A stretch of 64,000 bases of DNA, from contig CALFJB010000056.1 in NCBI GenBank assembly GCA_937877565.1, forward strand, positions 58,360 through 122,359. The letters are read 5' to 3'. The stretch is from an uncultured Selenomonadales bacterium (lineage in GTDB: Bacteria; Bacillota; Negativicutes; Selenomonadales; Selenomonadaceae). This document shows positions 50,041 to 58,810 of this stretch, piece by piece. The notes under the pieces were generated by a model. That model saw only the letters and a list, made by a program, of their open reading frames with translations. It searched no databases and was not told the DNA's origin. How positions within the stretch are numbered: position 1 is the stretch's first letter; every line of letters begins with the position of its first letter. The position numbers and the translations under genes were made by a program.

Positions 50041-50676
50041 CTATTCCATAGCAGCTAAAATCTTGCTTCTATCTTTTTCAACTTCTTGGAGACCTTTCTT
50101 TAAACCTTTTTCAACAGCGTGTTCGGCACTGCCTGAACCTGAACCAAACGCAGTAATATTAACTGTATTGGATTTGCCGGTTGTAGTTTTGCGAGCCATA
50201 TAGCTGAAATCACCTTTTGCGCGTGACCAAATACGAAAATCTAAAACAACATTGATTTTTTGTCCGGAAGTGAAGACGCCACTGGTTGAACGTGCGCCTG
50301 TAGTCATAACACGAATATAAACTAAATTATCATCGCCGAAGTGGTTGCACATTCTTGCAATATCTTCTTTTTTGAAAGTTAAATCACGGGCGGCATCTGA
50401 ACCGTAGGAGTTATCGTAACTGCCTGCCAAGTTGTTTTCTTCGCGGTAAATTTGAACGTAAGCATCACATTCGCTAACAGATTTTACATTGAATGAAGAG
50501 CCTTTAAAAATTTTATCTAAAGATTCTTGTACAGTTTTATAAACTGTTTCAGGTTCAGAAAACCATCCAGCCGGTGTATCCAAAACTACCGAAACTTCAT
50601 TAGCATTTGCTTGACTGTTCGCAGCAAATAAAATCATTACTGCCATGCACAAAGTAGAAAAAACTTTTTTCAACAT
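50041..50676 (-). CDS. Exported hypothetical protein (211 aa)
   Basis: Signal peptide (STLCMAVMILFAANSQANA), then a mixed domain with VSVVLDTPAGWFSEPETVYK and YVQIYREENN, and a C-terminal amphipathic helix. No known family; possibly periplasmic or outer-membrane-associated. ATG after GGGGA. Confidence 0.68.
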   Translation of the reverse strand: MLKKVFSTLCMAVMILFAANSQANANEVSVVLDTPAGWFSEPETVYKTVQESLDKIFKGSSFNVKSVSECDAYVQIYREENNLAGSYDNSYGSDAARDLTFKKEDIARMCNHFGDDNLVYIRVMTTGARSTSGVFTSGQKINVVLDFRIWSRAKGDFSYMARKTTTGKSNTVNITAFGSGSGSAEHAVEKGLKKGLQEVEKDRSKILAAME

Positions 50677-50749
50677 TTAAATTCGTCCCCTTCTAACAAA
50701 ACAAACACTTACACACGGCAAAATTTTTTCCAGGCAACACCTCAACTAA

Positions 50750-52303
50750 TTACTTTGAATAAACACTGCGCTTTAAAATTCCGAGATACGGCAAATTTCT
50801 ATAATGCTGTGCAAAATCTAAGCCGTAACCGACAATAAATTCATCAGGGACTTCAAAGCCGACATAATCAACTTTAACTTCAACTTTGCGGCGGGAAGGT
50901 TTATTCAAAAGGGCGCAAACTTTGACGCTTGCCGCGCCTTTTTCCTTGAAATAATTCATTAAGTAATTCATGGTAGTGCCGGAGTCGATAATATCTTCAA
51001 CCAAAAGAATATCGCGCCCCTTAGGATCGTTGTCAAGATTTTTGAGGATATTAACTTTGCCGCTGGTGTGAGTGTTGGCGTCGTAACTGGAGGCAATCAT
51101 AAAATCGAAATGCACGGGAATTGTAAGGCGGCGCACAATGTCAGTATAGAAAATAACTGCGCCATTCAAAATTCCGACTGTCAAGAGCGGTTTAGAAATA
51201 TCTTTGTAGTCTTCGCTGATTTTTTCAGAAATTTCCTTGACGCGCTTTGCAATTTCCTCCTCGCTGTAAAGTACCTTTTCAATGTAATCTTCTTTGGTTT
51301 TCAATGTAACCAGTCCCTTCAATTTATTTTCAATTTTAAAATTTTTCGTAATTGATAACTTGCCGCGTTTTAAATCTGCGCGAAAATGTTTTGGCAACTC
51401 GACGCCGGACAAATTATTTATTAAAACTTTTCGCACTGCCTCAAAATTTGCAAAGCTAAAATCTTTTACACTTCCAGTATTTTCTGCGATAAATTTTTTG
51501 ATAATTTCACGTTGTAAAGCCGTATGAAGTTTTACAAACTCCTCGCGCAGAATTTTACCATTTTTTACTGCAACTGAAAAGCCCGTTTCGACTTCAGAAT
51601 TAATAAAATCAATTTCAGCCGCCGAAGTTTCAGCAAATCTGCAAAGTGTTTCGACAATCGCAGGATTAAATTTTTCAAGCTCGGGTAAAAGTTCAAGCCG
51701 AATTTTATTGCGCGTTGCAACCGTTTCAAAATTTGTAGCATCAATTCTCGGAACAATTCCGCGCTTACTGCAGTAACTTTCAAGTTCAGATTTTTTAAAA
51801 CGCAGTAACGGACGAATTAAAAGCCCGTAAGGTGAAGGCGTCAAAAATTTCATTGCAGAAAGTCCGGTTAAAGTTGAGCCGCGCAATAACCGCAGTAAAA
51901 CTGTTTCTGCTTGATCGTTGGCATGATGTGCTAAAACTATTGCGTCAAAATTTAATTCATGTCTGACTTTTGCTAAAAATTCGTAGCGCAAAATTCGCGC
52001 CGCCGTTTCGACTGATATTTTATTTTCCACTGCAAAATTTTGAACGTCGCCACTTTCACAAAAAAACTTTACGCCTAAACTTTCAGCAAATTCTTTTACA
52101 AAATTAGCATCGTCGATTGAATCTTTGCCGCGTAAGCCGTGTTCATAGTGCGCAATACAAATTTCAAGTTTGAATCTTTGGCGGGAACGATTTAATAAAT
52201 CAGCCAACGCTAAAGAATCTGCGCCGCCGCTAACTGCCACAACGATTTTTTGAACGGGAAAAATTTTTTCAGTTTGGCAAAGTTCAATAAATTTATTTAA
52301 CAA
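50750..52303 (-). CDS. TilS-Hpt fusion: tRNA(Ile) lysidine synthetase plus hypoxanthine phosphoribosyltransferase
   Basis: A 517-aa fusion. Residues 1-330 are TilS with PP-loop VVAVSGGADSLALADLL and AHHANDQAETVLLRLLRGST; it makes lysidine at the wobble base of tRNA-Ile(CAU). Residues about 335-517 are HPRT with LLVEDIIDSGTTMNYLM (PRPP loop) and YVGFEVPDEFIVGYGLDFA; it salvages hypoxanthine and guanine. In many Firmicutes tilS and hpt are adjacent genes; here a single frame joins them without a stop. TTG start after GGGGGC. Confidence 0.93.
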   Translation of the reverse strand: MLNKFIELCQTEKIFPVQKIVVAVSGGADSLALADLLNRSRQRFKLEICIAHYEHGLRGKDSIDDANFVKEFAESLGVKFFCESGDVQNFAVENKISVETAARILRYEFLAKVRHELNFDAIVLAHHANDQAETVLLRLLRGSTLTGLSAMKFLTPSPYGLLIRPLLRFKKSELESYCSKRGIVPRIDATNFETVATRNKIRLELLPELEKFNPAIVETLCRFAETSAAEIDFINSEVETGFSVAVKNGKILREEFVKLHTALQREIIKKFIAENTGSVKDFSFANFEAVRKVLINNLSGVELPKHFRADLKRGKLSITKNFKIENKLKGLVTLKTKEDYIEKVLYSEEEIAKRVKEISEKISEDYKDISKPLLTVGILNGAVIFYTDIVRRLTIPVHFDFMIASSYDANTHTSGKVNILKNLDNDPKGRDILLVEDIIDSGTTMNYLMNYFKEKGAASVKVCALLNKPSRRKVEVKVDYVGFEVPDEFIVGYGLDFAQHYRNLPYLGILKRSVYSK

Positions 52304-52310
52304 GAAAAAT

Positions 52311-52340
52311 CGCCCCCTGCGAAAGAACGCGCAAGGGGAA
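52311..52340 (-). terminator. Hairpin between the S1 gene and tilS-hpt
   Basis: Minus strand CCCCTTGCG-CGTTCTTT-CGCAGGGG then GCGATTTTTC; it lies just before the tilS-hpt start, so it may be an attenuator. Confidence 0.5.
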
Positions 52341-52342
52341 TT

Positions 52343-52783
52343 TTAGTCCGCACGTCTCGAACCGCGCCCGCCGCGCTTTGAGTCCGTTTTTCTTTTCAAG
52401 TCTGTAAGTCGTTCGTCGCTGTCCTTCAAGAATTTAGATAATTTGTCTTCAAATGAAGCGGACGTTTGGCGATTGGGTTTAAAGTCGCCGCGCCCTGTCG
52501 GTTTACCTTTTTGATTGCGAAATTGTTTTTCTGCTTCCTGTTTTTGTTGCTGTTTAAGTTTTTTGATTGAAAGTGCAATTTTGCCGTTTGAGTCAATGCT
52601 GATAACTTTTGCTTGGATCATATCTCCTTCTTTGAGAAAATCGCTGACAGAATTAACGTATTCGTCGGCAACTTCAGAAATATGTACCAGTCCGATTTTT
52701 TTCTCCTCCAATTCAACAAAAGCTCCGAAATTCATAATGCGCGTAACTTTTCCTTCAACTACGCTACCCAATTCAATAGCCAA
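52343..52783 (-). CDS. S1 RNA-binding domain protein (YabR-like)
   Basis: A 146-aa protein with one S1 domain (residues 1-75, GSVVEGKVTRIMNFGAFVEL, KIGLVHISEVADEYV) and a basic, disordered tail. Lies between divIC and tilS as in many Firmicutes. TTG start after GGGAGGA. It probably binds RNA or the ribosome. Confidence 0.9.
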   Translation of the reverse strand: MAIELGSVVEGKVTRIMNFGAFVELEEKKIGLVHISEVADEYVNSVSDFLKEGDMIQAKVISIDSNGKIALSIKKLKQQQKQEAEKQFRNQKGKPTGRGDFKPNRQTSASFEDKLSKFLKDSDERLTDLKRKTDSKRGGRGSRRAD

Positions 52784-52814
52784 AACAAATTGTCCTCCCT
52801 AAATTTTTTGTATA

Positions 52815-53090
52815 TCAATGCGCAATTTGATATGGAAGTTCGCCATCTTTGGCAAGTCCCAAGTCTTCACGCGCAATTTTTTCAATGTGATCTAAATTTT
52901 GAAGTTCTTCGTATTGTTTGCGCAAGGCGGCGTTTTCAGCTTGAGCCGCCGCAAGTTTTTTATCTGCAATGCGCTGATTTTCTGCCACGTGCGATAAATG
53001 CAACTGTTGAGAAAATAACACCGTGCCGAAGTACGCAATAACAACAAACATCATTAAAGCAAACCAATTAAAGCCGTTGTGTTTTTTCAT
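52815..53090 (-). CDS. divIC: Septum formation initiator (DivIC/FtsL-type)
   Basis: A 91-aa bitopic protein: one membrane helix (LMMFVVIAYFGTVLF), a coiled coil (VAENQRIADKKLAAAQAENA) and the conserved end IEKIAREDLGLAKDGELPY. Part of the divisome. ATG at 53090, 5 nt after GGAGG. Confidence 0.88.
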   Translation of the reverse strand: MKKHNGFNWFALMMFVVIAYFGTVLFSQQLHLSHVAENQRIADKKLAAAQAENAALRKQYEELQNLDHIEKIAREDLGLAKDGELPYQIAH

Positions 53091-53109
53091 AGATACCTCC
53101 AATTAAAAA

Positions 53110-54236
53110 TTAATAATTTTCAGCGTAGACAATACCTTTGCGAAAATCCGCAGTGTTCCAAATATTTTTGTCCCAAATAAAAACCATGTAACCGTTACTT
53201 GTCCAAGTTTTGAAGTTGTACTTTTGAAAGAGAGATTTAATTTTCCACGCGTCGTCGGAATTGTGATAACTGCAAACTGACGCCCTTACTTTGTTATTGG
53301 TTAAAAGGTTTTTAGCCCCGCGCAAGGCGGCAGGCTCCGCGCCTTCAATGTCCATTTTAACAAAAATTTTGCTGTCCTTTGCACAATTTACAGCGTCATC
53401 AAGTGCCACGTTCATGCCTTTTGTTGTATCTGAAACGGCTTTATGAATCAGTTCGACTTTGTCCCAACAATCTCTAAACGAAAAATAAAGCGGCTTCATC
53501 CATTTTGTATCCATTTCAAAAAGATAAACTTTTGAGCAAATATCCACGTAACGCAAAGCAAAATTTCCTTCACAAACTCCGGCGTCAATCAAAATATCGC
53601 CTTCGTTAATTTTGTGTTCGTCTTTGATATAAAGATGCGGCGAAGTCGGCAGCTGCTCTCTCAAAATATCCTTCATATAAATCTGTAGGGGGGGGGGGTA
53701 GAGTCATTTACCCCCATACCGGCACTGGTTTTTGGAAGGTACATTCTGCGCTTTTTGCCTTCGATAGTTTCAAACATTATGTACGGCAAATCGCAAGTTG
53801 AATCCATAAGTATTTCGCTGTAGGTGTGGGGATAATTTTCAATATGCTGATTAAAAACCGTCAAATCATTTGAAGTTTTCCAATATCTCAATGTTTCTTG
53901 AATTGTAGGCTCTTCAAAGTCTTCATATTTTTTCAGCATAATTTGTTGAAGAAGCCAATAAACGGAACGGACTTTTTGAACAGGGAAATTGTAATTTGCA
54001 AGCGTTGCCAATAAATTTTTTGTGTTATCTGGATCCCATTCCGCCAAAATTAAATCAAATTTCAGCACATTCACATAATCTAAAGGATAAATCGTGTAGC
54101 CTTCGATATTTTCAAATAATTTTTTCCCGTCCAATGCAAGAAAACCTAAAAAATTATACTGTAAATCTTCTATAGCTTTGAGAAAGTTACTATAATCTTT
54201 ATCTGAATCGGAATTTATCAATAACAAAAAATTCAT
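53110..54236 (-). pseudogene. FkbM-family methyltransferase split at a C11 tract (phase-off)
   Basis: The first 187 codons (54236 to 53673) end in DSTPPPYRFI after an 11-base C run; the second part (53676 to 53110) carries REQLPTSPHLYIKDEHKINE, SAM motif ILIDAGVCEGNFAL and KIFVKMDIEGAEPAALRGAK. Adding one C (or losing two) joins them into 375 aa, exactly the length of the intact paralogue at 54880. Such long C runs slip often, so this is probably an on/off gene, here off. It would methylate a glycan or lipid. In the window sequence the product is truncated. Confidence 0.88.
53688..53698. repeat. Homopolymer tract G11 (C11 on the coding strand)
   Basis: The longest G/C homopolymer I saw in the window, located at the junction of the two FkbM halves. 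Confidence 0.95.
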
Positions 54237-54248
54237 TCGTTTTAACTC

Positions 54249-54719
54249 CTATTTTTCAGACCATTGGTAAAAATCTGTACCGGCAATTTTTCTGAAAACA
54301 GATTTACAATGTGAGCATTTGAAATGATCCATCGTGTTGGAAAAATCCGGCTTGCCGTCAACGATTTTAACGGGTTCAGCCGGTACAAAGTCCATTCTGT
54401 CGCCGCAACGCGGACAAGGGGCTTTACCGTCTGATTCACGTTTAATTTGTTGAGGCGGAATATCTTTTACATCGACAAGATTTTTTTTACTTTTACGTTC
54501 ATTTTCCGGCAAATCAAAAACATTGTAGTAACCGGAATGTAAAAGCTCCTTGTAAAAAGTTCCGCACTCGTCGCAAATATGGCGCGGTTGAGTTGCTTCC
54601 ATATCAACTTTACCATCTACAATTTTAACGCCACCGCCTTCAACTTTGCGAAGTTCGCCCTTGCACTTTGGGCAAACAAATTTACCATTTGAATTTTTAT
54701 CCAATTTGACTAAGTCCAT
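54249..54719 (-). CDS. Double zinc-ribbon protein (156 aa)
   Basis: Two homologous halves: FVCPKCKGELRKVEGGGVKI with HICDECGTFYKEL, and PCPRCGDRMDFVPAEPVKI with FKCSHCKSVFRKI, each a CxxC...CxxC zinc ribbon. Function unknown. It lies between the two FkbM genes, 12 bp before the start of the split one, so probably in the same transcript. ATG after AGGTGG. Confidence 0.75.
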   Translation of the reverse strand: MDLVKLDKNSNGKFVCPKCKGELRKVEGGGVKIVDGKVDMEATQPRHICDECGTFYKELLHSGYYNVFDLPENERKSKKNLVDVKDIPPQQIKRESDGKAPCPRCGDRMDFVPAEPVKIVDGKPDFSNTMDHFKCSHCKSVFRKIAGTDFYQWSEK

Positions 54720-54845
54720 TTATACCACCTAACCAAAATTTTAAGCTTTTAACCTTTTGTGCTTATTTCAACAAAGATTAAAATATTTCCTGCCGAAATT
54801 AAAAAAGCCGCTGATTTTTTAAATCTGTAAATATTTATCCAATAA

Positions 54846-54874
54846 AGAAGCCGCCGAATTTCTCCGGCGACTGA
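54846..54874 (-). terminator. Terminator after the intact FkbM gene
   Basis: Minus strand AGTCGCCG-GAGAAATT-CGGCGGCT then TCTTTATT. Confidence 0.65.
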
Positions 54875-54879
54875 AAAAT

Positions 54880-56007
54880 TTAATAATTCTCGGCGTAAAC
54901 AACGCCTTTGCGAAAATCCATAGTATCCCAAATATTTGGATCGTACAGAAAAACCATATGCCCGTTACTTGTTTGAGTTTTATAACCGTAATTCTTCAAA
55001 ATGGATTTAATTTTTACAATATCGTTGCTGTTGTGATAACTGCAAGCCGAAATTTTTACTTTGTTGTTTGTCAAAAGATTTTTACCGCCACGCAAGGCGG
55101 CAGGTTCCGCGCCTTCAATATCCATCTTCAGAAAAATTTTTTCGCCGTTCAATTCGGGAATTGCATCATCTAAAGTAATTGAATTGCCCTCTGTTACGCC
55201 TGAAAGAAAATTTGGGAACATTATAATTTCCTGTTCAAAATCTTTGAAAGTGTACCAGAGCGGCTTTTCCCATTTCGGATCAGGTTCAAAAAGATAAACT
55301 TTGGAGCAAATATCAATGTTTCGCAGTGCAAAATTTCCTTCGCAAACTCCGGCGTCAATCAAAATATCGCCTTCGTCAATTTTGTGGCTGTCTTTCATAT
55401 ACAAATGCGGCGAAGTCGGAAGTTGCTCTCTAAAAATATTTACTACATAATTTTTGCCGTTAATATTATAAAAACTTCCCGCGCCGTCTTTGGGATAATA
55501 AATTTTATGCTTCTTGCCGGTAATACTTTCGATAACAATATAAGGAAGGTCGCAAGATTTATCAATAAAAACTTCACTGAAAGAATCTGCAACATTTGCA
55601 AGATGCTGATTGAAAACATTTATTTCGTGCGTCTTCCAATAATTCAAAGTTTCCAAAATAATGTTATCGTTGCAGTCTTCATATTTTGCCGTCATAAATT
55701 CTTTAATCAGCCAAAAAATTTCTTCAATTTTTTCTGATGGAATTTCAAAATTGAGCAGTTTATGATAGATATTAGTTGCAGTGCTTTGAATTTTATCGGC
55801 AATTAAAATTTTGTCATACTCCAGTTGTGGAATATATTTTGCAGGGTACATGGTATATTTTTTATCGAGAATTTGAAGATTGCAAATTTCATTTTCGTAA
55901 ACACTGATAAATCCTGCAAAATTGTTGCCGGTATCTTCAATGATTGATAAAAATTTTTTATAATTTTCTTCGCTGTATTCATTTGTTACAACAATTAAAA
56001 TTTTCAT
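54880..56007 (-). CDS. FkbM-family SAM methyltransferase, intact paralogue (375 aa)
   Basis: N-terminal 180 residues form an unassigned domain (ILIVVTNEYSEENYKKFLSI at the start); the C-terminal half is FkbM methyltransferase with ILIDAGVCEGNFALRNIDI, YLFEPDPKWEKPLWYTF and FLKMDIEGAEPAALRGGKNL. The N-terminal domain is the same as in the split gene. Likely O-methylation of a surface sugar. ATG after AAAGGAG; terminators on both sides. Confidence 0.85.
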   Translation of the reverse strand: MKILIVVTNEYSEENYKKFLSIIEDTGNNFAGFISVYENEICNLQILDKKYTMYPAKYIPQLEYDKILIADKIQSTATNIYHKLLNFEIPSEKIEEIFWLIKEFMTAKYEDCNDNIILETLNYWKTHEINVFNQHLANVADSFSEVFIDKSCDLPYIVIESITGKKHKIYYPKDGAGSFYNINGKNYVVNIFREQLPTSPHLYMKDSHKIDEGDILIDAGVCEGNFALRNIDICSKVYLFEPDPKWEKPLWYTFKDFEQEIIMFPNFLSGVTEGNSITLDDAIPELNGEKIFLKMDIEGAEPAALRGGKNLLTNNKVKISACSYHNSNDIVKIKSILKNYGYKTQTSNGHMVFLYDPNIWDTMDFRKGVVYAENY

Positions 56008-56036
56008 TGAAAGTCTCCTTTTTAGATTGATAGTAA

Positions 56037-56068
56037 AAAAAGCCGCCGAATTTTTTCAGCGACTTTGG
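56037..56068 (-). terminator. Terminator of the propionate operon
   Basis: Minus strand AGTCGCTGAA-AAAA-TTCGGCGGCT then TTTTTT, a 10-bp stem with G-U pairs. Confidence 0.75.
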
Positions 56069-56085
56069 AAATTTTTAAATTTATA

Positions 56086-56490
56086 TTAACCGAGAATAAC
56101 GAGGGATTCATGAGCCTTGACGCTTTGACCTGCCGCAACGTTGAATTTTTTAACAGTGCCGTCTGCGTCTGCGGTAATTTCGTTTTGCATTTTCATAGCC
56201 TCAAGAATCAAAAGGACTTCACCCGCTTTAACTTGTGCGCCTTCGCTTGCTACGAGTTTGATAACTTTACCGGGCATAGGTGAATCAATGGAATGTTCGC
56301 CCGCGCCCGCTGAAACTTTTGCAGGAGCAGGAGCCGCCGCCGGTGCAGGAGCTGCCGCAGGTTTTGGCGCAGGTGCAGGAGCAGGAGCTGCCGCAGGTCT
56401 TGGAGCAGATGAGCCCGCCGCTTTTACTTCTTCAACTTCTACTTCATAAGTTGTACCGTTTACGGTTACATTAAATTTTTTCGTTGCCAT
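56086..56490 (-). CDS. mmdC: Biotin carrier subunit of methylmalonyl-CoA decarboxylase
   Basis: A 134-aa protein: short N-terminal strand region, an alanine/proline hinge (residues about 30-65), and a biotinyl domain with the modification motif LEAMKMQNEI. It carries CO2 between the carboxyltransferase and the membrane decarboxylase. Gene order with the small subunit and mmdA supports this over a pyruvate or acetyl-CoA carboxylase carrier. Confidence 0.88.
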   Translation of the reverse strand: MATKKFNVTVNGTTYEVEVEEVKAAGSSAPRPAAAPAPAPAPKPAAAPAPAAAPAPAKVSAGAGEHSIDSPMPGKVIKLVASEGAQVKAGEVLLILEAMKMQNEITADADGTVKKFNVAAGQSVKAHESLVILG

Positions 56491-56504
56491 TTTTTAACCT
56501 CCGA

Positions 56505-56639
56505 TTATTTGACGCGGTTTGCAAGCGTCCAATTTTCATTGCGTTTAACTTTGACGGCTACAACTTTGCCGCCCTTTGAAATTTCTTGAATTGCCGCCGT
56601 TATGACTGCAATTATTTCAGGTTTAACTTTTTCAGCCAC
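56505..56639 (-). CDS. Small accessory subunit of the decarboxylase (MmdE-like, 44 aa)
   Basis: A 44-aa frame, GTG at 56639, with KPEIIAVITAAIQEISKGGK, then VVAVKVKRNENWTLANRVK. This matches the C-terminal part of OadG/MmdD gamma/delta subunits without the membrane helix, as in MmdE of Veillonella. Sits between mmdA and mmdC. No strong ribosome site (GGGAG). Confidence 0.75.
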   Translation of the reverse strand: MAEKVKPEIIAVITAAIQEISKGGKVVAVKVKRNENWTLANRVK

Positions 56640-56661
56640 GTTAAAAACTCCCTTCGGTAGT

Positions 56662-56738
56662 TTTTAGGTGTTAGGTCTTAGAGATTAGGTTTTAGGGTTT
56701 ATTCCCCTAACACCTAGAACCTAGAACCTAAAACCTAA
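56662..56738. repeat. Heptad-repeat hairpin element, copy H4
   Basis: TTTTAGG, TGTTAGG, TCTTAGA, GATTAGG, TTTTAGG against CCTAACA, CCTAGAA, CCTAGAA, CCTAAAA, CCTAATC. Begins right after the mmdA stop (56739-56741, minus strand). Confidence 0.9.
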
Positions 56739-58268
56739 TCAAAGTGGGATATTGCCGTGCTTTTTAGTCGGTGCAGATTCGCGTTTGCTTGCAAGTGCAT
56801 TTAAAGCCGTAATGACAAGCGGACGAGTTTCTTTTGGTTCAATAACCATATCAGCGTAACCGCGTTCAGCCGCCTTGTAAGGTGTAGCAAATTCTTCGAC
56901 GTATTCTGCAGTTTTTTGATCTTTGTCGGGGTCTTTGCGGAAAATAATATTAGCCGCGCCCGCAGGTCCCATAACTGCAATTTCAGCACTTGGCCACGCC
57001 ATTACTTGATCTGCGCCCAATTCACGGCAACACATAGCAATATAACTGCCGCCGTAAGCCTTACGAGTAATAACCGTAACTTTGGGAACGGTCGCCTCAC
57101 TGTAAGCGTAAAGCATTTTTGCGCCGTGTCTGATAATGCCGTTATATTCTTGATCAACGCCGGGCAAAAAGCCGGGAACGTCAACAATATTAACCAACGG
57201 AATATTAAAGGCGTCGCAGAAACGAATAAAACGCGCAGATTTATCTGATGCGTCAACGTCAAGGCAACCTGCCATAACTGCAGGCTGATTGGCGATAATT
57301 CCAACTGTGCGCCCGTCGAAACGCGCAAAACAAGTTATAATGTTTGTTGCAAAATATTTGTGGACTTCGTAAAATTCGCCGTTGTCAACAATACCTTTGA
57401 TAACTTCCTTCATATCGTAAGGCGCATTTGGATTGTCGGGAATAATTGTATTGAGAAAATCTTCCTGACGGTCGGGATCGTCGCCCGTGTCAACCATTGG
57501 CGGATCTTCCAAATTATTACTCGGCAAAAAGCTTAACAAATATCTGATTTGGTTAATGCAGTCGTCTTCGTCTTCGGCGGCAAAATGTGCAACGCCGGAG
57601 CGGCTGTTGTGAGTCATTGCGCCGCCCAATTCTTCAGCGGTAACTTCTTCAGCCGTAACAGATTTAATAACTGCAGGACCTGTTATAAACATTTGGCTGG
57701 TATTTTTTACCATGTAAATAAAGTCGGTAATTGCAGGGGAATAAACCGCGCCGCCCGCGCAAGGTCCCATAATTACGGAAATTTGAGGAATTACGCCGCT
57801 AGCCGCCGTGTTACGGTAGAAAATCCCCGCGTAACCGCTTAAAGCGTCAACTGCCTCTTGAATACGTGCGCCGCCGCTGTCGTTAATTCCAATTAACGGT
57901 GCGCCCATTTTCATTGCCAAATCCATAACCTTCCAGATTTTATGAGCGTGTTTTTCGCCCAAACTGCCGCCTTCAACAGTGAAATCCTGCGCGAAGGCGT
58001 AAACCAAACGCCCGTTTACAGTGCCATAACCCGTTACAACACCTTCGCCGGGTAATTCTTTCTTTTCCTGTCCAAAATTTGTACAACGATGTTTAACAAA
58101 CATATCAAGTTCAATGAAAGTGCCTTCGTCGAAGAATTTTTCAATTCTTTCACGGGCGGTAAGTTTGCCCTTGCTGTGTTGGGCTTCAATACGTTTTTCG
58201 CCGCCGCCCAAAAGAATTTTTTCTTTCTTCGAGTGCATTAAATCAATTTTTTCTTGAACTGTCGCCAT
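56739..58268 (-). CDS. mmdA: Methylmalonyl-CoA decarboxylase alpha subunit (carboxyltransferase)
   Basis: A 509-aa carboxyltransferase of the PccB/MmdA family: HSKGKLTARERIEKFFDEGT, INDSGGARIQEAVDALSGYA, MGPCAGGAVYSPAITDFIYM and the C-terminal RKAYGGSYIAMCCRELGADQ. It moves the carboxyl of methylmalonyl-CoA to biotin, giving propionyl-CoA. The membrane beta subunit (mmdB) is not in the window. ATG after AAAGGAGCG. Confidence 0.92.
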   Translation of the reverse strand: MATVQEKIDLMHSKKEKILLGGGEKRIEAQHSKGKLTARERIEKFFDEGTFIELDMFVKHRCTNFGQEKKELPGEGVVTGYGTVNGRLVYAFAQDFTVEGGSLGEKHAHKIWKVMDLAMKMGAPLIGINDSGGARIQEAVDALSGYAGIFYRNTAASGVIPQISVIMGPCAGGAVYSPAITDFIYMVKNTSQMFITGPAVIKSVTAEEVTAEELGGAMTHNSRSGVAHFAAEDEDDCINQIRYLLSFLPSNNLEDPPMVDTGDDPDRQEDFLNTIIPDNPNAPYDMKEVIKGIVDNGEFYEVHKYFATNIITCFARFDGRTVGIIANQPAVMAGCLDVDASDKSARFIRFCDAFNIPLVNIVDVPGFLPGVDQEYNGIIRHGAKMLYAYSEATVPKVTVITRKAYGGSYIAMCCRELGADQVMAWPSAEIAVMGPAGAANIIFRKDPDKDQKTAEYVEEFATPYKAAERGYADMVIEPKETRPLVITALNALASKRESAPTKKHGNIPL

Positions 58269-58289
58269 TTAATTCGCTCCTTTCAGTCG

Positions 58290-58368
58290 CTCATTAGGTA
58301 ACAGGAAACAGCTGACAGGCAACAGGATTTTTCCCCTGTAACCTGTTTTCTGTATCCTGTTTCCTTAA
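58290..58368. repeat. Heptad-repeat hairpin element, copy H5 (ACAGG type)
   Basis: TAACAGG, AAACAGC, TGACAGG, CAACAGG against CCTGTAA, CCTGTTT, TCTGTAT, CCTGTTT. Same plan as the TTAGG type but a different core word. It follows the epimerase stop TAG (58369-58371, minus strand). Confidence 0.88.
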
Positions 58369-58788
58369 CTAATCACGCTGGCAAAGTTCCAAAAGTACGC
58401 CGTGAGTTGCCTTAGGATGAATGAACGCGATCATTGCGCCGCCCGCACCTTTACGCGGTTTTTCGTCAATGAGTTTAACGCCTTTTTCTTTCAAGTCTGC
58501 AAGTGCCGCCTCAAGATTATCAACGCGCAATGCAATATGTTGAATGCCGCCGCGTCCGCCGTTTTTCTCAATGAATTTTGCAATAGGGCTTGTTTCATCA
58601 GTCGCAACCAAAAGTTCAATTTCGCCGTGCTGTTTATCTTCGGTTGTAGGATAAAAAGCCGTTGTAACTTTTTGATCTGTAACAGTTTCATCGCCGGTAT
58701 ATTGCAAGCCGAGCAATTTCCAAAATTCGCCGTCTTCCAATGTGGTTGACGCAATACCAATATGATCTACGCCCAAAATTTTAAACAT
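58369..58788 (-). CDS. mce: Methylmalonyl-CoA epimerase
   Basis: A 139-aa vicinal oxygen chelate protein: VDHIGIASTTLEDGEFWK, GGIQHIALRVDNLEAALADL and GVLLELCQ with the metal-binding His, His and Glu. It interconverts the R and S forms between the mutase and the decarboxylase. ATG after TTAGGAGG. Confidence 0.94.
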   Translation of the reverse strand: MFKILGVDHIGIASTTLEDGEFWKLLGLQYTGDETVTDQKVTTAFYPTTEDKQHGEIELLVATDETSPIAKFIEKNGGRGGIQHIALRVDNLEAALADLKEKGVKLIDEKPRKGAGGAMIAFIHPKATHGVLLELCQRD

Positions 58789-58810
58789 TTCGTAAACCTC
58801 CTAAAAAATT

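Noticed and set aside
53673..54236. The N-terminal FkbM half as an independent gene
   Set aside because: Its end is an abrupt proline run at the C11 tract and the missing half follows directly in another frame; the intact paralogue shows they belong together.
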